DNA of 51,275 nt, taken from contig JBGPBV010000036.1 in the NCBI GenBank assembly GCA_041481445.1, positions 1 to 51,275 of the forward strand. The letters run 5' to 3'. The DNA comes from AA29 sp041481445 (GTDB taxonomy: Bacteria; Acidobacteriota; Vicinamibacteria; Fen-336). The notes under the pieces are model-generated. The model saw only the letters and a list, made by a program, of their open reading frames with translations, was not told the DNA's origin and ran no database searches. The position numbers and the translations under genes are program-made. Each line of letters begins with the position of its first letter. Position 1 is the stretch's first letter. This document shows, piece after piece, positions 44,103 through 51,275 of this stretch.

Positions 44103-46883
44103 ATGGTTCGCACCGTTCCCAGTCCCCGGCGTCTCGCGACCTTTCTCCCGACGGCCCTGCTGCTCGCGTGGGCCGGGGTCGCCAGCGCCCAGACCACGAC
44201 CTTCACCTACCAGGGCCGGCTCACCGAGAACGGCGGCCTGGCCAGCGGCAGCTACGACCTCCAGTTCAAGCTCTTCGACACCGTAACCCTCGGGACGGGT
44301 ACCCAGCAGGGCGGGACGGTGGTCGTCCCCGCGGTCCAGGTGACCGGCGGCCTGTTCACGGTGCCCCTGGACTTCGGTCCCGGCGTCTTCCCGGGGGCCG
44401 ACCGGTTCCTTGAGATCGCGGTGAAGAAGGTCAGCGATCCCGGCTTCAGCACCCTCGGTCCGCGCCAGCCGCTCAGCTCGAATCCCTACGCCATCCGGAG
44501 CCTGGCCGCGGGGCAGGCCGACGGGCTGTCCCTCGCCTGCGTGAGTTGCGTGACGAGCAGCCAGGTCCAGTCCGTGCAGGGTGCGCAGGTCACGGGCCCG
44601 ATCGCGGGCAGCCAGATCACCGGGACCATCCCTGTGGCCAGCGTGCCCGCGGGGAGCCCCAGCTACATCCAGAACGGCACCAGCCCGCAGGCCTCGGCGG
44701 ACTTCAACATCAGCGGCAACGGCGTGGCGGCCATCCTGGACGCCTCCACCCAGTTCAACCTCGGCGGCAGCCGGATCCTCGGCACGCCGGGAACGAACAA
44801 CTTCGCGGTGGGGCTCAGCGCCGGCGCCAGCAACACGACGGGCACCGCCAACACGTTCGTCGGGCAGAACGCCGGACGGGACAACCTCACCGGCTCTTCC
44901 AACGAGTTCTTCGGGTTCAACGCGGGCCGGAGCACCACCACCGGCGGCAACAACGTGTTCATCGGGGATGCGGCGGGGATCGCCAACGTGACCGGCAGCA
45001 GCAACGTCATCATCGGGGACCTGGCCGGCTTCAACACCAACGCCAGCTTCAACGCGTTCTTCGGGGACCGGGCCGGTGGCAACAACACCTCCGGCCAGTC
45101 CAACGCCTTCTTCGGCTACCGGGCGGGCGTGGGCTCGGGGGCCACCAGCAACAACGCGTACTTCGGTGCGCTCGCGGGATCGAACACGACCGGCGGGGGC
45201 GCCAACGCCTTCTTCGGTGTGAACACCGGCCTGGGCATGACCACCGGCACCTCCAACACGCTCGTGGGCGCCAACGCCAACATCGTGAACGGCCTCGATC
45301 ACGCGACGGCGATCGGGGCCGACGCCGTGGCGGGCACGAGCAGCACGATCGTCCTGGGTCGAACCACGGACCTGACCCAGGTCTCGGGCACGCTCAACGT
45401 CGTCGGGTCGCAGGTCAGCTTCGCGGGCAGCCGCATCCTGGCCAACCCCGGGACGCGGACGCTCTTCGTCGGAGTCGGAGCCGGGGCCGTGAACACCGGC
45501 ACCGACAACGTGTTCGTGGGCAGCGGCGCCGGTCAGGCCAACACGACGGGCGGCTCCAACTCGTTCTTTGGCGCGAATGCCGGCCTCAACAACACGACCG
45601 GGCTCAGCAACGCGTTCTTCGGAAGCGCGGCCGGCCAGGCGAACACCGGCGGCGCGAACGCCTTCTTCGGGGCGAACGCCGGCGTCGCCAACACGACGGG
45701 GAACAGCAACGCGTTCTTCGGAAACGGCGCCGGAGGGTCCAACTCGACCGGCAACGAGAACGCCTTCTTCGGGAACTTCGCCGGCAGCGGCAGCACCACG
45801 ACCAACAAGAACTCGTTCTTCGGAACAAGCGCGGGGAGCGGCAACACCGGCAATCAGAACTCCTCGTTCGGGGAGGGCTCGGGCGGGGGAATGCAGGGTA
45901 GCTTCAACTCGTTCTTCGGCCAGGGGGCCGGCACCAACTCCGGCTCCGGTTTCGAGGACGTGTTCGTCGGCTGGTTTGCGGGCTCCTCCTACGGAACGGG
46001 CAGCAACAACACGTTCGTCGGGAGCCAGGCGGGATTCACGCTCCCTGTCCCCCCCAACCCGAGCGGAAGCGGCAACACCGCACTCGGGCGGCTCGCGAAC
46101 GTCACCGCCGGCCTGTCCAATGCGACCGCCATCGGCGCCGGGGCCCAGGTGACGCAGAGCAGCTCGCTCGTCCTGGGGAATTCCAACGTCAAGGTGGGGA
46201 TCGGCAACACGGCGCCGCAGGCGAAGCTCCACATCACGGAGGGCACCAGCAACATCGCCTTCGGCTTGTCGGGCTGCGGCGCTGGCCTTGCCGCCATCGG
46301 CTTCTTTGGTCCGCTGTCATGTCAGAGCTATGCCCTGCTGGGCGGCGACGGCGACACGTACATCAATCGGCCCAACGGCGGATCCATTCATTTCCGTCAG
46401 GGCAATTTCGAGCAAGTCACCATCACCAACGTGGGAACGCTGAGGCTGCTGGCCCTGGGTTCCGCCGGTGGATCCCAACTCTGCTGGAACGCGAACAACG
46501 AGGTCTCGTTCTGTTCGTCGAGCCTTCGCTACAAGACGGAGCTGAGCTCCTTCCGCAGCGGGATGGACCTCGTGAGCCGCCTGCGGCCGATCGCGTTCAA
46601 GTGGAAGGAGGGCGGAGCGGCGGACGTGGGCCTGGGCGCGGAAGACGTCGCGAAGGTCGAGCCCCGCCTGGTCACCCTCAACGACAAGGGCGAGGTCGAG
46701 GGGGTGAAGTACGACCACCTGAGCGTCGTCTTCATCAACGCCTTCAAGGAGCAGCAGGCCCAGATCGACGCGCAGCGGCGGCAGATCCAGGCGCAGGAGG
46801 AGCGGCTGGCACGGCAGGAGCACGAGATCGAGGGCCTGAGGAAGCTCATCCTCGACCGGCGCGCGAGCGGGGAGGTGCGGTAG
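44103..46883 (+). CDS. Secreted repeat protein with C-terminal S74-type intramolecular chaperone domain
   Basis: A 926-residue exported protein. A signal peptide (LATFLPTALLLAWAGVASAQ) is followed by a beta domain starting TTFTYQGRLTENGG. From about residue 230 to 665, short units of the form NAFFGxxAGxxNTTGxSN recur more than twenty times, each ending in Gly-rich turns; they resemble the head repeats of trimeric adhesins and predict a beta-solenoid or trimeric spike. The C-terminal segment (about 805-926) begins SSLRYKTELSSF, then LRPIAFKWKEGG, and ends in a long coiled coil; this matches Peptidase_S74 intramolecular chaperones, which trimerise and cleave themselves off. The protein is probably a surface fibre, with the TonB-dependent receptor gene immediately downstream. 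Confidence 0.8.
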   Translation: MVRTVPSPRRLATFLPTALLLAWAGVASAQTTTFTYQGRLTENGGLASGSYDLQFKLFDTVTLGTGTQQGGTVVVPAVQVTGGLFTVPLDFGPGVFPGADRFLEIAVKKVSDPGFSTLGPRQPLSSNPYAIRSLAAGQADGLSLACVSCVTSSQVQSVQGAQVTGPIAGSQITGTIPVASVPAGSPSYIQNGTSPQASADFNISGNGVAAILDASTQFNLGGSRILGTPGTNNFAVGLSAGASNTTGTANTFVGQNAGRDNLTGSSNEFFGFNAGRSTTTGGNNVFIGDAAGIANVTGSSNVIIGDLAGFNTNASFNAFFGDRAGGNNTSGQSNAFFGYRAGVGSGATSNNAYFGALAGSNTTGGGANAFFGVNTGLGMTTGTSNTLVGANANIVNGLDHATAIGADAVAGTSSTIVLGRTTDLTQVSGTLNVVGSQVSFAGSRILANPGTRTLFVGVGAGAVNTGTDNVFVGSGAGQANTTGGSNSFFGANAGLNNTTGLSNAFFGSAAGQANTGGANAFFGANAGVANTTGNSNAFFGNGAGGSNSTGNENAFFGNFAGSGSTTTNKNSFFGTSAGSGNTGNQNSSFGEGSGGGMQGSFNSFFGQGAGTNSGSGFEDVFVGWFAGSSYGTGSNNTFVGSQAGFTLPVPPNPSGSGNTALGRLANVTAGLSNATAIGAGAQVTQSSSLVLGNSNVKVGIGNTAPQAKLHITEGTSNIAFGLSGCGAGLAAIGFFGPLSCQSYALLGGDGDTYINRPNGGSIHFRQGNFEQVTITNVGTLRLLALGSAGGSQLCWNANNEVSFCSSSLRYKTELSSFRSGMDLVSRLRPIAFKWKEGGAADVGLGAEDVAKVEPRLVTLNDKGEVEGVKYDHLSVVFINAFKEQQAQIDAQRRQIQAQEERLARQEHEIEGLRKLILDRRASGEVR
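44830..46080 (+). repeat. Tandem coding repeats of the S74-type protein
   Basis: Imperfect in-frame repeats of about 42-48 bases encode NAFFGxxAG-like units. Phrases such as AACGCGTTCTTCGG, AACGCCTTCTTCGG and AACTCGTTCTTCGG recur many times, so the DNA is prone to unequal recombination. Confidence 0.8.
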
Positions 46884-46892
46884 TCCCTCGGC

Positions 46893-46921
46893 TTGACAAA
46901 CCCGTGACGGCGCCGTACTAA
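46893..46921 (+). promoter_or_regulatory. Sigma-70-like promoter of the TonB-dependent receptor gene
   Basis: A perfect -35 TTGACA at 46893-46898, a 17-base spacer and TACTAA at 46916-46921 as a weaker -10. The transcript would start near 46928, leaving room for GAGGAGG before the ATG at 46945. The receptor can thus be transcribed independently of the gene upstream. Confidence 0.6.
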
Positions 46922-46944
46922 GGCCTCCAACCGAGGAGGCTTCC

Positions 46945-49575
46945 ATGGTGTCCCTCCGTAAGTCCTTCCTGACTCTCGCCGCGCTGGCCGCCCTCTCCGG
47001 CGCCGTCGCGCAGGCCCAGACCGTGGCCCGCCTCAGCGGGGTGGTGCGCGACTCCACCGGCGCCGCGCTCCCCGGAGCCATGGTCACGATCGCCAACACG
47101 GCGACGGGCGTCAGCCAGTCGGTGACGTCGGGTACCGACGGGAGCTACTCCGCGAGCGTGCCGCCCGGCACCTACACGGTGACCGTCTCGCTCAAGGGCT
47201 TCGGCCGGCAGGTCAAGCGCGAGGTGAAGGTCGAGAGCGCGCCCGTGAGCGCGGATTTCACCCTCGAGCCCCAGCGGGAGGAAGAGGTCACGGTCACCGC
47301 CATGCTGCGCGAGCAGGCGGTCGGCGACGTGCCCTTCTCCGTGGCCGCCCCCACCGAGGACGTGCTGCGTGTCCGCAACGTCGACAACATCGAGGGGGTG
47401 GCGGCCAACGTGGCCGGGTTCACCGTGCAGAACCTGGGTCCCGGCCAGAGCCAGGTGGCGATGCGCGGCGTCTCCGCCGGCCAGATCGTCCGCGACCAGC
47501 CGGGCGTGAAGGAGCAGGTGGGCTCCTACCTCGACGACTCGATCATGTCCATGTCGCTCTTCACCCCCGACGTCGACCTGTTCGACATCTCCCGCATCGA
47601 GGTGCTGCGTGGTCCCCAGGGGACCCTCTTCGGGGCGGGCTCGCTCTCCGGCACCGTCCGCTACATCACCGGCCAGCCCGAGCTGGGCGTGAAGAAGTGG
47701 TTCGGCGAGGTGGGCGGCAACTTCGTCGACGGGGGCAACGGGGGAGGCGACGCCAAGCTGGGCTTCAACCTGCCGCTCGGGAGCAAGGCCGCCGTGCGCG
47801 TGGCCTCGTACTACAACCGCCTGGCCGGGTACATGGACGCGGTGCAGCCCGACCTCAGCGTCAACGAGAACGTCAACACCGGCGACCGGACCGGGATGCG
47901 GGGGGCGATCCGCTTCGCGCCGAACGACCGCCTGTCCATCACTCCGCGGTTCATGTACCAGTACGTGAAGATGAACGGCTGGAACCGCATCGACGCCTAC
48001 AACATCCTGGGCAACCCGTTCACGACCACGCGGCCGGCGGTGACCCTGGGCGAGCGGCAGCAGTTCACGCAGATCGAGGAGCCGTTCACGGACAAGTTCG
48101 GGCTCGCCGACCTGAACATCCACTACGACTTCGGCAACGTGGACCTCACGTCGATCACGTCCTTCACGCATCGCGACGTCCTGGTCGTACGCGACGCGGG
48201 CGCCCTCACCGCCAGCATCACCGGCGGCAGCGTCGGCCTGCCCCCGAACGTCTACACGCTGGACGCGCCCCTCGACGACAAGACCGACGCCAAGGTGATC
48301 ACCCAGGAGGTGAGGCTGGCCGGCGGCAAGAGCCGCTTCCACTGGGTGCTCGGCAGCTTCTACAGCCACAACAAGCGCGACTACGGGCAGAACCTGCTGG
48401 TGGCGGGGTTCGAGGACCTGTCCGGCATCCACCTGCACGAGCAGTTCGCACCCAAGGATGTCCTCTTCTACTCCGACCTGCACTACAAGCTCGACCAGTT
48501 CGCCGCCTTCGGCGAGGGCACGTATTCCGTGGGGGAGCGGCTGGACCTCACGGGCGGCCTGCGCTACTACCACTTCAGCGAGGACAAGCAGCAGGTCTTC
48601 GACGGCCTCTTCGGCGACGACGGCAGCGGCCACCCGGTGTCGCAGCCGGGCACGACCAAGGCGGACGGGGTGGCCCCGCGCTTCATCGCGAGCTACCGGG
48701 CCTCCGACAACACCCACCTCAACGCCCAGGCCTCGCGCGGGTTCCGGCTGGGCGGGATCAACGACCCGCTCAACGCCCCCCTCTGCACTCCCGCCGACCT
48801 CGTGACCTTCGGAGGGAAGGAGGCCTGGAAGGACGAGTCGGCCTGGAACTACGAGATCGGCTCCAAGTCCCGCGTAATGGGCGGCAAGGGCTCGTTCAAC
48901 CTGTCCCTGTTCGACATGGAGATCCGGGACCTCCAGGCCACCGTCACCGCGGGCTCCTGCTCGTCGCGCGTGATCTTCAACGTGCCCAAGGCCCACAGCC
49001 GGGGCGCGGAGGTGGAGTTCGCGGTCGCCCCCAACCGGCACTTCGATTTCTCGATCGCGGGGACCTTCAACGACTCCAAGCTGGACTCGACGCTGAACTC
49101 CACGTCCGCCACCGGCCAGGTGACCGTGGTCTCCGGGATCCAGGACGGCAACCGCCTGCCCACCGTGCCCGAGGTCCAGATCGCGGCCGCCGCCACCTAC
49201 CAGTGGCAGGTGGGCCCGGGGTCGCTCGCGTACGTGACCGGCACCTACCAGCACACCGGCTCGCGCTTCACGCAGATCGGCGACCAGGCGGTCGGCTTCG
49301 GCACCGTGAACCTGCTGTCGTTCGCGCCCAACACGATCGGGCGCCCGCTGACCCAGGCCACGTTCCAGTTCGATCCGGAGCTGCCGTCCTACGACGTCGT
49401 CAACCTGCGCGTCGGCCTCACCAAGCGCAACTGGGACGTGGCCCTCTACGCCAACAACCTGACCGACGAGCGGGCCTTCCTCGCCCTCGACCAGGAGCGC
49501 GGGACTCGCGCTCGCGTGGGGTACCTCACGAACCAGCCGCGCACCTTCGGGGTCACGCTCCGCTTCAACCGCTGA
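46945..49575 (+). CDS. TonB-dependent outer-membrane receptor with N-terminal carboxypeptidase-regulatory-like domain
   Basis: An 876-residue outer-membrane transporter. A signal peptide ending AVAQAQ is followed by a CarboxypepD_reg-like domain (about 25-110; LSGVVRDSTGAALPGAMVTI, then PPGTYTVTV), a plug domain (about 125-250; MRGVSAGQ, IEVLRGPQGTLFGAGSLSGTVRYIT) and a 22-strand barrel to the end, VTLRFNR, with an aromatic near the C-terminus as outer-membrane proteins need. The ATG at 46945 has GAGGAGG 6 bases upstream. The plug and barrel resemble FecA/sphingomonad-type receptors more than the large 1000-residue Oar-like acidobacterial ones. Ligand unknown: siderophore, carbohydrate or peptide. 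Confidence 0.92.
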   Translation: MVSLRKSFLTLAALAALSGAVAQAQTVARLSGVVRDSTGAALPGAMVTIANTATGVSQSVTSGTDGSYSASVPPGTYTVTVSLKGFGRQVKREVKVESAPVSADFTLEPQREEEVTVTAMLREQAVGDVPFSVAAPTEDVLRVRNVDNIEGVAANVAGFTVQNLGPGQSQVAMRGVSAGQIVRDQPGVKEQVGSYLDDSIMSMSLFTPDVDLFDISRIEVLRGPQGTLFGAGSLSGTVRYITGQPELGVKKWFGEVGGNFVDGGNGGGDAKLGFNLPLGSKAAVRVASYYNRLAGYMDAVQPDLSVNENVNTGDRTGMRGAIRFAPNDRLSITPRFMYQYVKMNGWNRIDAYNILGNPFTTTRPAVTLGERQQFTQIEEPFTDKFGLADLNIHYDFGNVDLTSITSFTHRDVLVVRDAGALTASITGGSVGLPPNVYTLDAPLDDKTDAKVITQEVRLAGGKSRFHWVLGSFYSHNKRDYGQNLLVAGFEDLSGIHLHEQFAPKDVLFYSDLHYKLDQFAAFGEGTYSVGERLDLTGGLRYYHFSEDKQQVFDGLFGDDGSGHPVSQPGTTKADGVAPRFIASYRASDNTHLNAQASRGFRLGGINDPLNAPLCTPADLVTFGGKEAWKDESAWNYEIGSKSRVMGGKGSFNLSLFDMEIRDLQATVTAGSCSSRVIFNVPKAHSRGAEVEFAVAPNRHFDFSIAGTFNDSKLDSTLNSTSATGQVTVVSGIQDGNRLPTVPEVQIAAAATYQWQVGPGSLAYVTGTYQHTGSRFTQIGDQAVGFGTVNLLSFAPNTIGRPLTQATFQFDPELPSYDVVNLRVGLTKRNWDVALYANNLTDERAFLALDQERGTRARVGYLTNQPRTFGVTLRFNR

Positions 49576-49605
49576 GGCGGCGGGGGGCGGACCTCCGCGC
49601 CGTCG

Positions 49606-50487
49606 TCAGCGCACGGTGAAGACCGCGACGTCGGGGGGGGCCCAGGTCCGGAAGGGGACCAGGCTCCCTCCGACGCCACGCGACACGAACAGCGTGGTGC
49701 CGTCCACCTGGTGGCGCCCGTAGGGATAGAGCTTCCCGACCGGGCTCGGCACGAAGACCGGGCGGTAGCCGGGCAGGGCCAGGTGCCCGCCGTGCGTGTG
49801 GCCGGCCAGGAGCAGATGGACCCCGCGGCCGCGGATCCAGCTCATTCCGTCCGGTGAGTGGCAGACGGCGATGCGCACCCGCGCGTCCGCGATCTTCTCG
49901 AGCGCGTCGTCGACCGCGCGCTGGCGCGAGTCGTGGTCTCCTTCGTCGAGTGCCGTGAACGGGTCGTCGAGCCCGGCGATGCCCACGTCGTCGTGGGGAG
50001 CGGGCAGGCGCAGCCCCTCGTTCACCAGGATGACGGTGCCGGCCGCGCTCAGGGCGACCTCCAGGCGCGCCGGGCGGGCCCAGAAGTCGTGGTTCCCGAG
50101 GACGGCGATCTTGAGGGCCGCTCCTACCGAGGCCACGCGGTCGTTGAGCTCGCGGACGCGCTCGGGCGTGGCCCCCAGGAACACGTAGTCGCCCCCGAGC
50201 ACGAGCACGTCGGGATGGGCGTCGCGCAGCAGCGCGAACGCGTGGTCCAGTGTGCGTGCGGGCGTCGTGGGACCGAGGTGGAAGTCGGAGCCGAAGGCGA
50301 GGCGGAGCGGCGGGCGATCCGCCTCGCGGCCGACGTGCAGGTCGTGCGATTCGAGTCGGACGCGGGTGGCGCCGGGAAAGGCCTGCCAGAGCTTCGCCGG
50401 CCATCCGCCGGCGTAGAGGACCGCGAGGGCCTTCTCCAGCCGCCGGTGGAACGCGTCGTAGGGCCGGCGCGTGCGGCGAGGCACCAT
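49606..50487 (-). CDS. Metallophosphoesterase (YaeI/calcineurin-like)
   Basis: A 293-residue phosphoesterase with the complete metal-binding set: SDFHLG, GGDYV, GNHDFW, VCHSPD and GHTHGGH. An N-terminal segment before the domain contains basic residues and may associate with the membrane. The order resembles the YaeI/YkuE group, some of which hydrolyse UDP-diacylglucosamine-like lipids or phosphodiesters. The ATG is at 50487. It is divergent from ettA. Confidence 0.88.
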   Translation of the reverse strand: MVPRRTRRPYDAFHRRLEKALAVLYAGGWPAKLWQAFPGATRVRLESHDLHVGREADRPPLRLAFGSDFHLGPTTPARTLDHAFALLRDAHPDVLVLGGDYVFLGATPERVRELNDRVASVGAALKIAVLGNHDFWARPARLEVALSAAGTVILVNEGLRLPAPHDDVGIAGLDDPFTALDEGDHDSRQRAVDDALEKIADARVRIAVCHSPDGMSWIRGRGVHLLLAGHTHGGHLALPGYRPVFVPSPVGKLYPYGRHQVDGTTLFVSRGVGGSLVPFRTWAPPDVAVFTVR

Positions 50488-50539
50488 ACGAGACTAGCCC
50501 AGCCGGTCGGCACGTGTCAGAATACGCGGTTCCCCGAGG

Positions 50540-50566
50540 GCGCGCCGCCCAGCCCGGGCGGCGCGC
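50540..50566 (+). other. GC-rich hairpin in the ettA leader
   Basis: A perfect 11-bp stem, GCGCGCCGCCC, with a 5-base loop and its complement, ends 27 bases before the ettA ATG, followed by GAGAAAGG as a weak ribosome-binding site. A leader structure could control ettA translation or transcription. Confidence 0.5.
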
Positions 50567-50592
50567 GACACGAGAAAGGCACCAATAGGCAT

Positions 50593-51275
<683 letters not shown>

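Noticed and set aside
43935..46232. A 765-codon minus-strand frame opposite the S74-type protein
   Set aside because: It owes its repeats to the Gly/Asn-rich repeats on the plus strand. No start signal or known motif is visible.
44103..46883. Prophage tail-fibre gene, suggested by the S74-type C-terminus
   Set aside because: No other phage genes are nearby, and the protein has a Sec-type signal peptide, which phage tail fibres do not need.
46918..49254. A 778-codon minus-strand frame opposite the TonB-dependent receptor
   Set aside because: It overlaps an unmistakable receptor gene completely and has shadow composition.

Overview
The window is about 51 kb of very GC-rich bacterial DNA, packed with genes on both strands. 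No gene-free stretch exceeds about 300 bases; the longest are 43818-44102, 12027-12278 and 8988-9210. I found no rRNA, tRNA, CRISPR array, insertion sequence or phage gene. The gene families point to Acidobacteriota: two stand-alone MacB/FtsX-type permeases of about 800 residues (the ADOP family), a secreted VWA protein like the 'VWFA-related acidobacterial' family, a TonB-dependent receptor with an N-terminal carboxypeptidase-regulatory-like domain, a Ser/Thr kinase with a TolB-like and TPR tail, and small DinB-fold proteins. This assignment is inferred from families; there is no marker gene to prove it.

Layout. (1) 1-7717, plus strand: a tightly coupled run of a truncated gene, a periplasmic-sensing hybrid histidine kinase, an MFS transporter, a PlsC-like acyltransferase with a polytopic tail, a 32-codon ORF, a YdcF/DUF218 protein and a small membrane protein. 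(2) 7821-12026, minus strand: an HNH-domain protein, 6-phosphofructokinase, an isochorismatase-like hydrolase, an alpha/beta hydrolase and a GNAT acetyltransferase. (3) 12279-14094, plus strand: a DinB protein and a secreted protein. (4) 14122-24753, minus strand: a large efflux cluster. In transcription order it holds an HlyD adaptor, a MacB-type ATPase, an ADOP permease, a small Fis protein, a second ADOP permease, a second ATPase, an NtrC-type response regulator and its NtrY-like sensor kinase. (5) 24933-31240: an M19 dipeptidase, a VOC protein, a membrane protein, two more DinB proteins and a bifunctional penicillin-binding protein. (6) 31158-35132: the boxR regulator diverging from boxC-boxB, the aerobic benzoyl-CoA epoxidation pathway, with clear paired operators and a sigma-70 promoter. 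(7) 35258-40346: the VWA protein, and the Ser/Thr kinase translationally coupled to an MgtE magnesium transporter. (8) 40351-43817: small protein/NUDIX, cNMP-DUF1003, a phosphatase-like protein, a fatty-acid desaturase and a hydrophobic protein. (9) 44103-49575: a secreted repeat protein with an S74-type C-terminal chaperone, then a TonB-dependent receptor. (10) 49606-51275: a metallophosphoesterase and the start of ettA, cut by the window edge.

Main points of interest: the box control region (two 12-bp palindromes 31 bp apart, the second abutting a perfect TTGACA); box genes with no adjacent boxA or benzoate-CoA ligase; sigma-54-like promoter sites ahead of the penicillin-binding protein and the hlyD-type gene, the latter heading a cluster that also encodes an NtrC-type regulator; and a self-contained regulated efflux locus with two ATPase/permease sets and one adaptor. 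All functions come from reading motifs by eye; no database search was run.
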